Below, piece by piece: positions 36,840-48,381 of a stretch of 64,000 nucleotides of DNA. The stretch is from positions 124,001-188,000 of the forward strand of contig MBPM02000083.1 in assembly GCA_001695595.3 (NCBI GenBank). The letters are read 5' to 3'. Origin of the DNA: Plasmopara viticola (lineage: Eukaryota > Oomycota > Peronosporomycetes > Peronosporales > Peronosporaceae). Under the pieces are notes generated by a model. That model was not told where the DNA came from, made no database searches, and was given only the letters and a program-made list of their open reading frames with translations. The first letter of the stretch is position 1, and each line of letters starts with the position of its first letter. The position numbers were made by a program, and so were the translations under genes.

Positions 36840-37315
36840 CCTTCACAGCTTTCAAATTATATTACTATGAGTATATAGACAGTCTGCTCTACTATACGAC
36901 GACCGACCCTGTGGCTCGATTGGTTAGCCGTTCGACCCAGGACCGGGAGGTACCTGGTTCGATACCCATAGGATTCGAATTAAGGCAGCCGGAGATAGGT
37001 CGCTAAAGCGGACGAGCCATCACACCCGAGCGTGTGACTGCCCTACCAACTCGCGTCCGATCGGGTAATAAAAGGGTTGGGTGGGGGACGCACCACTGAT
37101 CGAAAGAGCCCCATAGTGTAATGAGGGGTACGGAACCCGGTCCCAATATGGGTCGAGTTGCTACCAGCATCCCGCGATAGAGACAGCTTAGTCCTTGCAC
37201 GAGGGTTTCGATAGCTTAAATATCTACTACACGACTGCTCCGATAGTTGAAACCCGAGCCGTTGCTTCAACCAGTCGATAATTTTGGAGGCACACAATGC
37301 TACAATGCGCCGAGA
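36840..37315. repeat. LTR-like sequence split by a SINE
   Basis: The bases on both sides of the SINE at 36901-37222 match, in inverse orientation, one continuous stretch near 63735-63830. Shared blocks are CTCCGATAGTTGAA, CCGTTGCTTCAA and CTACTATA. Both sites therefore carry the same dispersed repeat. Its look and the gypsy remnants nearby suggest an LTR, but the ends were not defined. Confidence 0.55.
36901..37222 (+). mobile_element. tRNA-derived SINE, family 2, copy P
   Basis: A 322-base insertion flanked by a 13-base target-site duplication with one mismatch (TCTACTATACGAC at 36888-36900 and TCTACTACACGAC at 37223-37235). The head resembles a tRNA gene: the RNA polymerase III A box TGGCTCGATTGG near 36912-36923 and the B box GGTTCGATACC near 36956-36966, with tRNA-like spacing. 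The body follows, and the copy ends in AGCTTAAATA. SINEs of tRNA origin are established in Phytophthora; whether this family is one of the named ones cannot be told from sequence alone. It depends on a LINE for movement. Confidence 0.9.
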
Positions 37316-40300
37316 ATTTTTTCCATTTGGGTTCTCGTGTACATTTGGATGGCTATTTAGGTGAGGGCGTGTGAGACCTTTAATCCGCGGCTCACACGTC
37401 AGCCTCTTAAAGAGCCTGTCACGACTAATGGATTATTAGAAGTCCATAAGCTTCAGCTTTAGCTTCAGTTTACCGGAAGTCAAGAATAGCCGACACAGTC
37501 TTGTTCGTGTGCTCTCGAGCAAGATGATACATTTGACACCTGATCCAGTCGATATCAAAGCGTACTAAACCAAGCCACGAAATAGCATTGTCCTTTAGAC
37601 ATCATGACTTTCTTTGTTTACACCAATGTTCTAGCAATCGCTGGTCCAGTAGTTAGAAGCCCGCTTGTTGATATCAAAAGCAGACCATTTTCAGTCGGAT
37701 GTTCATATGGAACAAAGTCACCTGTGTACGCGAAGACATCCTGCGAAGTATGCAAGCTAAAACGCCACACATGGGCCGGAAAATTACTTAATGCTGAAAA
37801 CCCAACAATGCGATTCGCACATCCACTGGCTACACATTATTCTTAACAACTGCGTGTTACCCTACATTTTTGCTAAGTCTTATAAGTCCAACCTCATTTC
37901 AGAAAGCTTATCAAACCTTTCTTTCCTACTTCGTTCTTTATAAAAAAAGCCTCAAAAACTTTCCTTTCTGCTTCTTTCTCGAGACAAACTTTGTTGCAGA
38001 AGCAGCTATCTGACTTTGTGAGAATTTGGCTGGACGTAACAGAAATGCGAGCTTTCATACTCAGTAAAACGAAGAAAGTGGTAGACATCAATTTGGAATA
38101 ACTTTAGGGGCTTAAATTTTTACATTAAGCGTAACTCCATACAATTATTTATTATTTGGAAAAGTAACTTTTTTATGCGCAAACGATATGAAGCGTCATT
38201 TTGTCGACTTCGATACGAATTGGAACAACATATATCGACGATCAGTCGAAAACGATGTCGCTGCACTCAACATTCAATGGAGAGAATTTTTAGGGGTTTA
38301 ATAATTGCAGCATTGTTAGTGCAATTTAAGCTCTCCCCCACCTCTTCATTGCGTTTTTCTCGCACGATTTCTTGTCTGTAAGCAATTAAGGCTGATCATA
38401 CGACGATCGTAGTGCCCACGGTTTATATCAAATTGGCAATGCGCCGACTGTGTACTGTTGATAGCGAGTCACTTTGGAAGCTCAGGTGACTTCTCGACGA
38501 AGCTCGGACACCTTGCGGTAAGATGCGCGACGGTTGACTAAATGTGTAGTATGTCCAAGCAAGCCCATCGTTTCGGAGTCACATGAAAAGCCGCGGTCTG
38601 ATCTCCAAGCTCGGCTGGCAATTTATAACTCGCACACTCTGTCGTGCTAACATTTTTGCTCCTCACTATGTAGGCCTAAGGTCAAGGCTAGAGTTCCCTC
38701 ATCCGGCAATTTTCGACTATTGCTTCTTTGGGACTCTTTCTTAGTTCAGCAGAAAAAATTAAACCAGTTTGCTTTCCAGACTAGAGTGTTAGAAACTGCA
38801 TTCAAGACATGACATGAGTGCCAAGGTCCGCATCGAACCTCTTGTTAAGGATTTAATTTTGTAAATTCAAGATAAACATTACTGAACAATATTAAGGTTG
38901 GGCAATGCTTTGTAGATCTTGAGGTCACTGAGGGAGGGAGTACCGCCTCAGGCTGGTTAACAGAGCAGGGAACACTTGCAACAACAGCGAAAGGTGCTTT
39001 GGTTGAAGCCGAGCTTGCAAAGACCCGTGTTGAAGGGCGGTGGAAGCAAGAGCAAGATATAAAACATCAGCTACAGCTTCGCGTAATGAGCACCATAAGT
39101 CTCCTCTGATGTTGCACAATTCTTCCGCTGCTTGGATTTTAAAAGTCCACTATATCGAGTCCAATACGATTAACTAAAGGCCGTTACGATCCATGATAGA
39201 TGGAGCAGTCAATTTAGAGATAATGCGCGGCCTTTTGGCTAGGGATATGGTGGGCGCGACCGCATTCCCGAGAATGAAAAAAAAACAACAAGCCCTTGCC
39301 TTGGCAATATGCCAAAGTCGTAACATCCTTAAATTAGTTGTCGCCGACCTTATAAAAGCCATACGCACACTCGGCTCATAACGTTATGATAATCTTAAAC
39401 ATGGAGGGGTCCGAGCTGCCTATTGGTTCACTTCATCCGAAAAATGTGGTCATGGTACATGAGAATACGTCCACACCGAATGCAAAGATTCAAGGTCATT
39501 CTTGCTCTCATTAAGGCTGAGTGCACCTTGCAAAAGACGGCAACTTGCGTCGGTACCTGGAGAAGGGCGAGTCAAACAGCCCATCGCCTTCTTCACTGAT
39601 GATTTCGGTAGCTAGATCCCTCAAAGATGAGTCAACAGATCTCGTTAACGACTTAACGCTCCTTCTCCCAATGCTCAGAATGTGTGACAACATCAATGAG
39701 CAAGAAAAAATCAGGTTTTGATCGACATGAGATTTATATAGCATTACGTAAAAAGCCTTTTGCATCACCGTTTTGTCTGGTGACATATCCAACATCTTTT
39801 AGGACAAAACCTTGTGCGATACAGCCGTTTTAGCAACGTTGTTGTCAGCGAAGACTCTTTTCTAGCTAACTTAGATGGCAAACCTATAATTACGTGTTTG
39901 CTAGAGCGCCTGAGGCTCTCCTTGCCTTTTTTATCATCCGAAGATGGAGGCATCTACCGACCAGCGAGGGAGAGGGCAAACGGTATGCACGTGTTCTTCG
40001 TGCTTTTATAAGCGTAGGCTTCTCCGCCCAATCAGCCTTTTAACGGACAAACCACTTCTGGCTAGCGTATTGAGAAGTTGCGCGTACTTTGGCGAAGGCG
40101 CATCCGCTGGTCTAGGCACAAAATTGTCCTAAGCGTATCTATGAACATAGAACCATCTCTATTGCGTATATATCGGAAGTTGCCGATGCGACTTCCTTGA
40201 TGGCTGCCTAGGTCTCCACCACTGAACAACAACATTCTTTGCTGCTTCTTTGTAAGAAAGAAATTACAGGAGCGATGGATATCACGTGTCGCTGTTTATA

Positions 40301-40356
40301 GCATATGAAATTTTTAGTCTCAGTTTGTGAGGATGTAAAGTCAAGATCGTATGTAA
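37316..40356. other. Gene desert with one coding-like frame
   Basis: No gene recognised. Bases 38893-39109 (plus) are open without a start codon and read like protein: VGQCFVDLEVTEGGSTASGW followed by a charged, helix-prone part (KGALVEAELAKTRVEGRWKQ). A plus frame at 39521-39721 is similar in look. These may be remains of the insertion that separated the two gypsy fragments at 36409 and 40357. Confidence 0.3.
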
Positions 40357-41530
40357 ATGGTTGGCTTAGTTCTTAAGTATGGTGATTTCTGGTGCACGAT
40401 TCGCACAACATTGATTTCGCTAATATTATGCACAATTACTTGTTTCGATACCATCCAAAAGAGTTCTGCTATAATCGTAACAGCAAATTATTTTCCTTAT
40501 TGGCAGCTTGAAGCTGCCGCGATAAACTTCATTGATCAAGCCAAAAAAACATTTGCAATCAAGTATTACCTCGTAAAGCGCAACGTTCGCCTGTCACGTT
40601 TAAAGTCATCTGTTTTAACTTCGATCACGCGTTGCTACGCACCGTGGCATTGTCATTTTACCTCTCGCATTATTTGATTGAAAGCAGAACGCTCTGGCGG
40701 ATGCGTTGTCGTGCCACCCGATGCAAATATCACAATTGCGATCCCAACAGTAACTAATCTGAACGAGATAAGTATTGTAAGCGCTCTAGAAAGATATAAG
40801 ATCGAAGTTTAGACCTTTTTATACGTTGGGCTGCATAGATTAATGATGAAAGCCGGGTTGTCGCATTTATGCACAGGTTAAGTTTACGCTTCACGTGTAG
40901 CGTCTTCTCATTAATTTAAACATTCTCAATGCGGATCACAACACACCCCTCGGCGGTCAGCTTGGTCGAAGAGATGAGACAACACTTGGATGGCATTTAC
41001 TACAGGCAGCCAAAAGTTTATAAAAGTGCGCTTATGGGAAGTGGGCCAAACCTTTGTTGAATATCGCACTGTTGACAAAGTATTTAATTCTTCTTGTTTT
41101 GTATGAAGCTGTGCTTGATCTATCAAAGAGCTCGGACGGTGACACGAGTATTGCGAACTTAGCTGACCGCTTAACTTTGACTGATTATGAAAACAGTTAT
41201 CGTTGAGGATGAATCCAACACGTTCGACGGTCTAAAAACGACAACGCTATTTCTTAGTCGTGTCTTTAGACAACACAATTTTTCAAAATTAGCCATCTTG
41301 GTCCAAAATCCACGGTTTACGGCTCTCTTAAGACTCAAGATGAATATGTCTGCGGCGGACCATCTAGCTGGACAAAGCAACAAAAGTGTGTCATCGAAGA
41401 CGTGTCACGTTGTGTGTGCGTGGATGATCAGGGCGCTGGAATAGCATGCCCCCACTCGTCGAGTTTGCATTGAACAGTGCTGTTTATGCTTTAACAGACT
41501 ATACGGCGTCGATGTGAAATGGTAAGCTTA
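40357..41530 (+). pseudogene. Ty3/gypsy pol remnant (RNase H and integrase)
   Basis: Plus-strand fossil. In order: WQLEAAAINFIDQAKKTFAI and KYYLVKRNVRL (RNase H); KQNALADALSCHP (families read GKxNxLADALSRRP); DHNTPLGGQLGRRDETTLGW (integrase zinc-binding part); TTTLFLSRVFRQHNF and VQNPRFTA (integrase core; RVFRQHG and SDRDPRFT are typical); MNMSAADHLAGQSN; and finally PPLVEFALNSAVYALTDYTA. The core motif has lost the usual SDRDPRF Asp residues (it reads VQNPRF). Several stops and frameshifts are present, so it is dead. No LTRs were found. Confidence 0.82.
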
Positions 41531-42809
41531 TCCTCGGATTCCGTCATCACCACCGGTGGCGCTAGGCTCGATGGAGAATAATTAGCCGGGCGGCTTGCTG
41601 GACTGAATAGTCTTACAAAGCTAAAAAAAATTGAGAATTTTGTGCTTGTAGGACATAGTGTCTTGAGAAATAAGCAGAAGTATGGATAAGGACCAAAGGC
41701 TTACAAGAGAAGTATTCTGTCTGGCAGTTCCCGTAACAGATCCCATCTAGATATTAATTTTTAAAAGCGTTTAATTATACCTACCATTGCAGCCAAAAAA
41801 TCTTCAATTCATTGGATTATTTGTAAGCTCGGCACTTACAAATTATGACTTTTCATCAAGCTAAACCGTCAATAATCCCGAAAGGATAGTCTTTTCAAGG
41901 CACGGAGAGAATTCCCCGCTTTCTTTTTGCACAGCTACATGACTCCATCTTGGTGGAACTATGTTCACCACTTGTGGAATTATTTTTACTGCTTTACTCG
42001 ATCCTAGGGACGTTCCAGGGCCGTAATTCAAATGACTACTTCGTTTCGCGTATTTCAAAGATCTAGTCAACGTTTTGATTGACCGCTAATGTTTCCTGGC
42101 AAAACAAATTTTCGACGCTTAGGCCTTTACCGAAACTCGAAATGCGTCTTCTTAAACTCATATACTCTAAAAGTTGTCGCAGCTGAAAGGAGATATCAAG
42201 CTCTCAAAGGCTTATTTTTAACAGTGCGTGACAAAGTTCAACTACCACGAGAAATTTAGTAGAGCGCCTCACTCTAACTGATGATCAGAGACTTGCTTAA
42301 AACCACGGCTTCTGGCAACGACACTTCAAGCCGCTTAAGATAAGTGAAGGTCCACTTAGCCACCCCTACCCGAGCAGCTACGAACCATGTGCTCTTTCCT
42401 ACCGCACCCAAAGCAGAGGATATCACTCGACCAGACAACACTGAAGTACATCAGATCTAGACTTGGGTCAGCGGGTCCACAATCAGATCTCATGGGACAA
42501 GAAAATACTTATCAAGAGGAGGGGACCTGTTTGAGACTGTCTTACTCTTGAAGTGCGATTTAAAATAGCCCCGCCTCTTCTATCGCTGCTACTTTTAAGT
42601 CTTTTCGTACCCGTAGATCTCCATGACACATTCACCATAACTTGTTCGAGGAGTGGCGTACCAAGAGTGGACGCCGTCAGCTCCCTTAGCTCATAAGTAT
42701 GTTTTTGAAAGCTCGTGCTTACCTTGCCAGCAACCAAAGAATGCGCTGGCAAAAACAAAGATGCTGGCAGGTACGTATCTGTCACTTCTTTCTTTAGATG
42801 CTTTCTTGT
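41531..42809. other. Intergenic, left flank of the copia element
   Basis: No recognisable gene. A minus frame at 42483-42785 (100 codons) has no domain that I know. This may be the rest of the gypsy fossil, beyond recognition by eye. Confidence 0.35.
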
Positions 42810-42951
42810 TGAGAAGAAAGTGAAACCGAAGTGAATATATTTATCTTGATCAATGAACGGCTACCATATGTAATTACTACCTGTAACGTACTTGTAAATA
42901 CTGTGAAGCCATTCACCTGTTCAACATGCATTCAGCGGTGTAATTTTAACA
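42810..42951 (-). repeat. 3' LTR of the copia element
   Basis: Nearly identical to 47097-47239. On plus it begins TGAGAAGAAAGTGAAACC and ends GTGTAATTTTAACA. At about 142 bases it is short for an LTR. Confidence 0.93.
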
Positions 42952-42964
42952 CTCCCACTCACCG

Positions 42965-44741
42965 CTAATGCTGTGTGTCCTCCGTTGCTGACTTGGTCTT
43001 GATTCCGGTGGCTTCGCGCAGATACTTTAGCATCTTGGTCCCAACTGCCTTCGTCAGCATATCTGCAAGCTGACCCTTCGTGTCGATATGTTCGATCTTC
43101 AACAGTCCTTCTTGCACGTTCTCACGAATAAAGTGGTGCTTGATGTCCACATGCTTCGTCCTAGCATGGTATCCGGCGTTATTGGCCAACGCAATAGCAC
43201 CTTGGTTGTCTTTCCAAACCTGTGTGCCTTCAACTTACTCGTGACCCATGTCCTTTAGCATTGCCCGCGTCCAAAGAACTTCTTGTGTGCATAGACTGAG
43301 AGCCATATTCTCAGCTCCCGCTGAGCTCAACGCAACCGTCCGCTGGTACTTCGACTTAAATACCACTGGTGCGCTTGCAATCATGACCATAATTCCCGAG
43401 ACCGAGCGTCTGTCATCCATGTTGCTGCCCCAATCTGCATCCGAGTATGCCTTAACCGTAACGCTTCCACTCCCTCGGTAGACAATACCAATTTGACGCG
43501 TGGTCTTCAGATACCGTACTACTCGAATTGCTGCGCTCCAATGTTGTAGTCCTGGGTTCTCCAGAAAACGTGATAGCTGCGTCACCACGTAAGCAATATC
43601 AGGCCGAGTGCATGTCGTTATGTACAGCAAGCATCCAATCAAAGAGCGATAAGGCTTTGATCGCATTGTCGACCGTCCCTCTTCCGTTGTGGGTGACTGC
43701 TTTGACGACAGCTCCAATCCCGATACGAAAGGGTTTTCAACACTTTTGGCATCTTGTTGACCGAATCGCTTGACCACGTCATCGATGTAGCGAGTCTGTT
43801 TGATCATCAATATTCCAGCTGACCTGTCGTGATCAATTTCCATACCCAAAAAAAATTCCGCCTGACCAAGCTCCTTCATCTTGAAAGCATTTTTGAGTAC
43901 TCCCTTTACTTGATTCAATTCTTTGCTGCTTCTTGCTGCGATAATCATGTCATCCACATATAGTCCAACGTAAGCAAAACCTTCTTTAGTTCTCTTGACA
44001 TAGACACATTGAACTGCTCCGCAACTCTTGAAGCCAATCCTGACAAAGACACGATGTATTGTCTTGTTCCAGGCACACGCTGCTTGCTAAAGTCCGTAAA
44101 TAGCCTTGTTTAGTTGACACATGTATCCTTAAGCATTGTCGACACCAAGCGGAACTTCCATAAAAACGTTGTCCGTCAACACGCTATTAAGTAAAGCCGT
44201 GTCGACGTCCAGCTGTTCCATTTGATAGCCACATTCAACACATACCGCGAGAATTATTCGGATCGAATTCATGTTGGCAACCGGGGAATATGTCTCGAAA
44301 AAGTCAGCGCCATACTTCTGCTTGAAATCTTTCGCGACTAGTCGTGCCTTGTATCGCACGATAGTGTCATTCTGATCACGCTTTTTGGCAAATACCCATC
44401 GTGATCCAATTGCGCGTCCAATTTTCCCTCGTGGCTGCACTGTCCACGTTTTATTCTTCGTGAGAGCGAAGCTCAGCATCAATTGCTTCACGCCATTTCA
44501 TTACATCGTCGCTTGCCATTGCTTGAGTATAAGTTGTCGGTGAGTCCGTATCATCGTCAATATTCACAGCGTAGGCAATGAAGGCTTCCGCAATTAGTCC
44601 ATCTTCGTCAATCCTAGCACCCTTTGGAGTCGGTGGGCCCTCACTGCCTTCTGTTGACTCTCCACCATCGGAACAGTTTCTTAGCATTAGCACTGGCTCA
44701 CGTCTTATTTGTGTTCGCTCCAATTCAGGCCGAAACACCAA
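42965..44741 (-). pseudogene. Copia reverse transcriptase and RNase H, broken
   Basis: Minus-strand pieces in several frames. 44741-44451 covers the variable linker; 44491-44129 holds the RT start (GSRWVFAKKRDQNDTIVRYK, ARLVAKDFKQKYGADF, LDVDTALLNS). After a stop near 44129 the RT resumes with the catalytic YVDD box at about 43960 (LYVDDMIIAARS). It then continues with FFLGMEIDHD, YRSLIGCLLYITTCTRPDIA, and RNase H DADWGSNMDDRRSVSG. A stop at 43235 separates the last piece (HFIRENVQEG and LADMLTKA, to 42965). Family elements carry all this in one frame, so stops and frameshifts make it inactive, although the YVDD residues survive. Confidence 0.93.
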
Positions 44742-46268
44742 ACAGTCTCTTGTTGCACTTTGAAAGGTTGATGATACTCCGTTAGCTCAAGCCCGTTTTG
44801 TACAGGGCTCTCAGAAGGCATTAGCCGCTGTACAACGGCGCTTGGCGTACGATTCACACCCTCCATATCGACATCCTCGACTGTCGCTTCGACAGCTCCC
44901 ATGGGATCGTCCGAAACTGACTGTCGACCCACTTGATGCTGAACATTGACTTCATCACCATCCTTAACTACTTGAACAATTGTTTCCGGCCTAAGCTCTT
45001 GCGTGTCGTAGATGCCGCCCACCTCACGCTCATCCAACTTTACAGAGCGGGTCATTTTAATCTTGGCATTCTCCAAGTTATATACGCGATAGCCCTTGAC
45101 ATTCTCTACATAGCCAAGAAACATCCACTTGAAACTCTTGGGCTCCAGTTTGGTCCGTTTCACATCGTCAATATGAGCGTAGCCTTGCGAACCAAATACG
45201 CGCAAGTGATCCATTCGAGGCTTCATTTTAAAAACTAGCTCATACGGCGTGATGTAAGAATGGACCGTATTACTGGAGCAATTAATTAAAAAAACCGCTG
45301 TATTTACCGCTTCCGCCCACCAGTCCGTCGATACGCTCTTGTAGTGTAAAATGCTGCGGGCTTCCTCCATAATTGTCCTATTCATACGCTCCGCTACTCC
45401 GTTCTGCTGCGGGCTGTATGGGACGAAGCGCTGGTGTACAATGCCGTTCTCTTGACATATTCCTGCCATTTCTTTGTTTACGAACTCGATTCCGTTGTCG
45501 GATCGCAAACATCTTAGCCGTGCACCCCACTGGTTTTCGTATAATGTCAGAAACTCCTTGAACTTGCCAACCACTTCACCCTTGCTCTTAATCAGAAAAT
45601 TGCAACATATCGTGAAAAGTCATCCACAAATGTGAGAATGTATTTGGCACCGCCCTTCGAGATAGTTCGCATTGGCCCCATGACATCTGTGTGAACACGC
45701 TCCAACACACGTGTCGTCTTTGTCATTGTACGAGACGGAAACACCGTGATCGTCTGCTTGCCCTTCAAACACCCGGCACACAATATTTTCCATACTTTGC
45801 ATGATAATTGGGATACCATTAGTTAGTCGCTGTGTCCCGATCAGCGCATCCTTGCTGGGGTGCCCCATGCGCGCATGCCAAAGCTCCCACTGATTGTCAG
45901 CCCCGGTATATTCAACGAGACATGCTTCTTCTTGCTCACAGTCAAGAAAATACGACTTTCCAGCTTTTGTGCCCGACGCAATTGCTTGCTTCTTGTTCCA
46001 AATGACACATGACGAACGCAAAAATTCCACACTCATGCCACGCTCTGCCAGCTTGCCAACTAACAGCAACCTTCTGTCGAGTTCGGGAATGTGCAGAATT
46101 TCAACCACGCGAATCCTCATTCCGTTCAAACCAATCAGTTTCACCGTGCCGGCTCCTTTGACAAGCAACTTCTTCCCGTCTGCAATCGTAACTTGCTAGC
46201 TTCTAGGCCCTTGTAATCAAACAAGTCCTTCCTGTGTGGAGTCATGTGGGAAGTTGCTCCACTATGAA
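44705..46268 (-). pseudogene. Copia protease and integrase, broken
   Basis: Directly after gag, in a shifted frame, comes the protease active site. It reads WLIHSGATSHM, where copia proteases need Asp in D-S-G-A; the Asp codon has become His. The pre-integrase part follows (ELWHARMGHPSKDALIG). A frameshift near 45800 leads to the integrase core start, CAGCLKGKQ and HTDVMGPM, with a stop near 45592. The last piece (45574-44705) holds LRSDNGIEFVNKEM and YSPQQNGVAERMNRTIMEEA, with the Asp and Glu of the DDE triad. The chain is split into three pieces or more and the protease is dead. Confidence 0.92.
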
Positions 46269-47051
46269 TCAGCCATTCTGATGACTATCTTTTACCAACA
46301 GCAAACACCGTGCCGTCGCTGTTGAATCTTTACCGGCCGGGCAGTTCCGCTTCATGTGTCCAAACTGGTCACAGTTGAAGCACTTGCCCTTGAATCCGCC
46401 GTTATTGCGTGGAGGACCACCCTTTCGTCCATTGTCCCGTCCACCTTTAAATCCTCTAGCATTTCCATTTCCATTTACGCGAAACGCTTTCTCTGTAGCT
46501 TCTTTCCTCTGCAGCTTCTCCGACTCTTTGAGCAGCTTTTCCTTGACTTCTATCAACGAAATGTCCCTTGCATTTTCCACAATCGACGAAATCAAGTCGT
46601 ACTCCGAAGGTAGACTGCTGAGAAGTACCACCAGCTGGCGTGACTCATCAATTTGATCTTCCGTAGTCTGCAGTCCCACTACTAGCTTGTCGAAAGAGTC
46701 CAGATGCTCTGCCATGCTTGTTCCACTTTCCATCTTAAACTCATGTAGTCGACGAGTCATCACAACACGATTGTGAAGAGCCGAGCGGTTGTAGAAATCG
46801 CGGAGGGTTCCCCACGCCTCCATAGCACGCGTAGCCGACCGAACCTTGGTCTGGTGCTGGATCTCAACACCTTGAGCAATGATGTCTAGTGCCTTGGCAT
46901 CATTAACCAGCCACACCTCCGTGACGTCCTTCTCTTCCTTGATGGCCATGATGCGTCTCAGGAGACCCTTCCGCGCCAGGGTCATCCTCATGTTAAACTC
47001 CCAGTGGTAATAGTTACCACTTCCTAGGAGGACTTCGGTGCGCTTGTTCAT
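46269..47051 (-). CDS. Copia Gag protein (UBN2-type) with CCHC knuckle
   Basis: An intact frame of 260 residues and the only complete one in the element. It begins MNKRTEVLLGSGNYYHWEFN, typical of copia Gag, which packs element RNA into cytoplasmic particles. The middle holds the helical UBN2-like part (LHEFKMESGTSMAEHLDSFD and LLSSLPSEYD). A Gly/Arg-rich linker leads to a CCHC zinc knuckle, CFNCDQFGHMKRNCP, at about residues 228-242. The frame stops after SHQNG just before the protease, which continues in another frame. In most copia elements Gag and Pol share a frame, so this stop is probably damage. Confidence 0.9.
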   Translation of the reverse strand: MNKRTEVLLGSGNYYHWEFNMRMTLARKGLLRRIMAIKEEKDVTEVWLVNDAKALDIIAQGVEIQHQTKVRSATRAMEAWGTLRDFYNRSALHNRVVMTRRLHEFKMESGTSMAEHLDSFDKLVVGLQTTEDQIDESRQLVVLLSSLPSEYDLISSIVENARDISLIEVKEKLLKESEKLQRKEATEKAFRVNGNGNARGFKGGRDNGRKGGPPRNNGGFKGKCFNCDQFGHMKRNCPAGKDSTATARCLLLVKDSHQNG

Positions 47052-47096
47052 ATTGGGCGAGAACGTTGCTTGAGCTTGTTGCGGCTGTTAACCTGC

Positions 47097-47239
47097 TGAG
47101 AAGAAAGTAAAAACCGAAGTGAATATATTTATCTTGACCAATGAACGGCTACCATATGTAATTACTAATTGCAACGTACTTGTAAATACTTTGAAGCCAT
47201 TCACCTGTTCAACATGCATTCAGCGGTGTAATTTTAACA
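47097..47239 (-). repeat. 5' LTR of the copia element
   Basis: Nearly identical to 42810-42951. On plus it begins TGAGAAGAAAGTAAAAACC. As the 5' LTR it would hold the element promoter, but no TATA box is obvious. Confidence 0.93.
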
Positions 47240-47740
47240 TTTCTGGACATGTGACGTTTATGTGCCCAGCTTTTCGACAAATCTTTCCACGAAAAGAGTG
47301 CGAATATCACACATATTTGTTCGTCCGTGATCATAGCCGCTTTATTGGCCATCACCACCTCCTCAATTTAAATAGAATTTTGTCTTTCTTGCTTGTGAGA
47401 TTTAATTATAAGCGTCTTAGACTGCAACCACCGGGGTTGTTCTGCCTCAACTCCAGAGCATATTTTTTTTTCATAGAGCTCCATTAAATTGATGAACAGG
47501 AAGGAACGCAAGCTTCTTTGGCCCATAAAGGTCAGCAAGTCTTTTGAGCAGTGCAAAGCGTACGTGCGACAAATTCGTAGAGGTTATTACTTCATTTTGG
47601 AACCTTTGCGAGGGATCAGGAAGACAATCCTCTTGCGTAGGCATAGGATTGGTACCAAGTGTGACGTGCACACACAGCACCTTGTACAGGGAAGGCGTGG
47701 AGAATAGTATATGGCTGTTCAAGATTGAACAATATTTTCT

Positions 47741-48381
47741 GGGAAATGATACCGGGCAGGCACTTTTCGCTAACGGGCAGGCACTGATGTTTATATGAAT
47801 TAAATTAATTGGCATTTCTTCTCTGTGATTAGCTGGAGGGTTAATTCTCAGTCGTGATATCAATTCTCATATGCTACACCAATCTCAGATGCAGCTTATC
47901 CCAAAACTAACTACTTGGTCTGATACGTTTACGGCTAGCTTCTGAGTTCCCAGCACCGATGGAGGCAGGATTTTTTGTGACATGAGCATTCAAGAACAAT
48001 GTTTTTGACGACGTCTGTTGTCGGATCGTTGTTGTAGTAGTACGTGTGTTTGACCGACACAATAAACCCCTCATCTCCGAGCTCCGTGTTTGTAGCTTTG
48101 CGTGCGTCCTCGTGAGAGCTGAAGACGCGCTGGCCAAGAGCTTGCAGGGTGTTCATGGTGATGTTACTGCGGAAGAATACGTCAAAGTTGCGTGGAAAGT
48201 CGCGGTTTTGACGTCGAAAAATATAAGTTGCATCTGAGATTGGTGTAGCATATGAGAATTGATATCACGACTGAGAATCAACCCTCCAGCCAATCACAGA
48301 GAAGAAATGCCAATCAATTTAATTCATATAAACATCAGTGCCTGCCCGTTAGCGAAAAGTGCCTGCCCGGTATCATTTCCC
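47741..48381 (-). mobile_element. MITE-like DNA element with long TIRs, copy 1
   Basis: A 641-base element with terminal inverted repeats of about 159 bases (47741-47899 and 48223-48381), with four mismatches by eye. The ends read GGGAAATGATACCGGGCAGG. It is flanked by 8-base target duplications with one mismatch, TATTTTCT at 47733-47740 and TATTTTTT at 48382-48389. Each TIR holds a short internal direct repeat around CGGGCAGGCAC. Between the TIRs lies a small minus-strand frame (see 47935-48156). Long TIRs, 8-9 base duplications and a FAR1-like frame fit a non-autonomous Mutator-like element; 8 bases would also fit hAT. It cannot move without a transposase from elsewhere. Confidence 0.9.
47935..48156 (-). 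CDS. Small FAR1-like frame inside MITE copy 1
   Basis: 73 codons from MNTLQALGQRVFSSHEDARK through GFIVSVKHTYYYNNDP to CSCHKKSC. Compared with the copy at 57694-57942 it is frameshifted after the CSC motif and ends early. The pattern F-S-S-x-E-D-A, then GFxVSVKHTYYYN, then CSC resembles the first part of FAR1-type DNA-binding domains carried by Mutator-like transposases. The remaining zinc ligands and the transposase core are absent. It is probably a leftover captured from the parent transposon; expression is unknown. Confidence 0.5.
   Translation of the reverse strand: MNTLQALGQRVFSSHEDARKATNTELGDEGFIVSVKHTYYYNNDPTTDVVKNIVLECSCHKKSCLHRCWELRS

Larger units (their letters stand above)
42810..47239 (-). 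mobile_element. Ty1/copia LTR retrotransposon, defective
   Basis: A 4.43 kb element on minus with LTRs of 142 and 143 bases at 42810-42951 (3' LTR) and 47097-47239 (5' LTR). The LTRs start with TG and end with CA on the sense strand. By eye they differ at about six bases plus one single-base gap, so the insertion is not recent. A purine-rich tract (GGTGAGTGGGAG) lies directly upstream of the 3' LTR. No convincing primer-binding site follows the 5' LTR. The five bases outside the LTRs (CTTGT and TTTCT) do not match, so the target duplication is lost or was altered. The order gag, protease, integrase, reverse transcriptase, RNase H is that of copia. Confidence 0.95.

Noticed and set aside
29741..42809. 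Search for RXLR or Crinkler effector genes in the desert
   Set aside because: Gene-poor, repeat-rich regions are where oomycete effectors often lie, so I looked for a signal peptide followed by RXLR-EER or LFLAK. None was seen in any frame of useful length.
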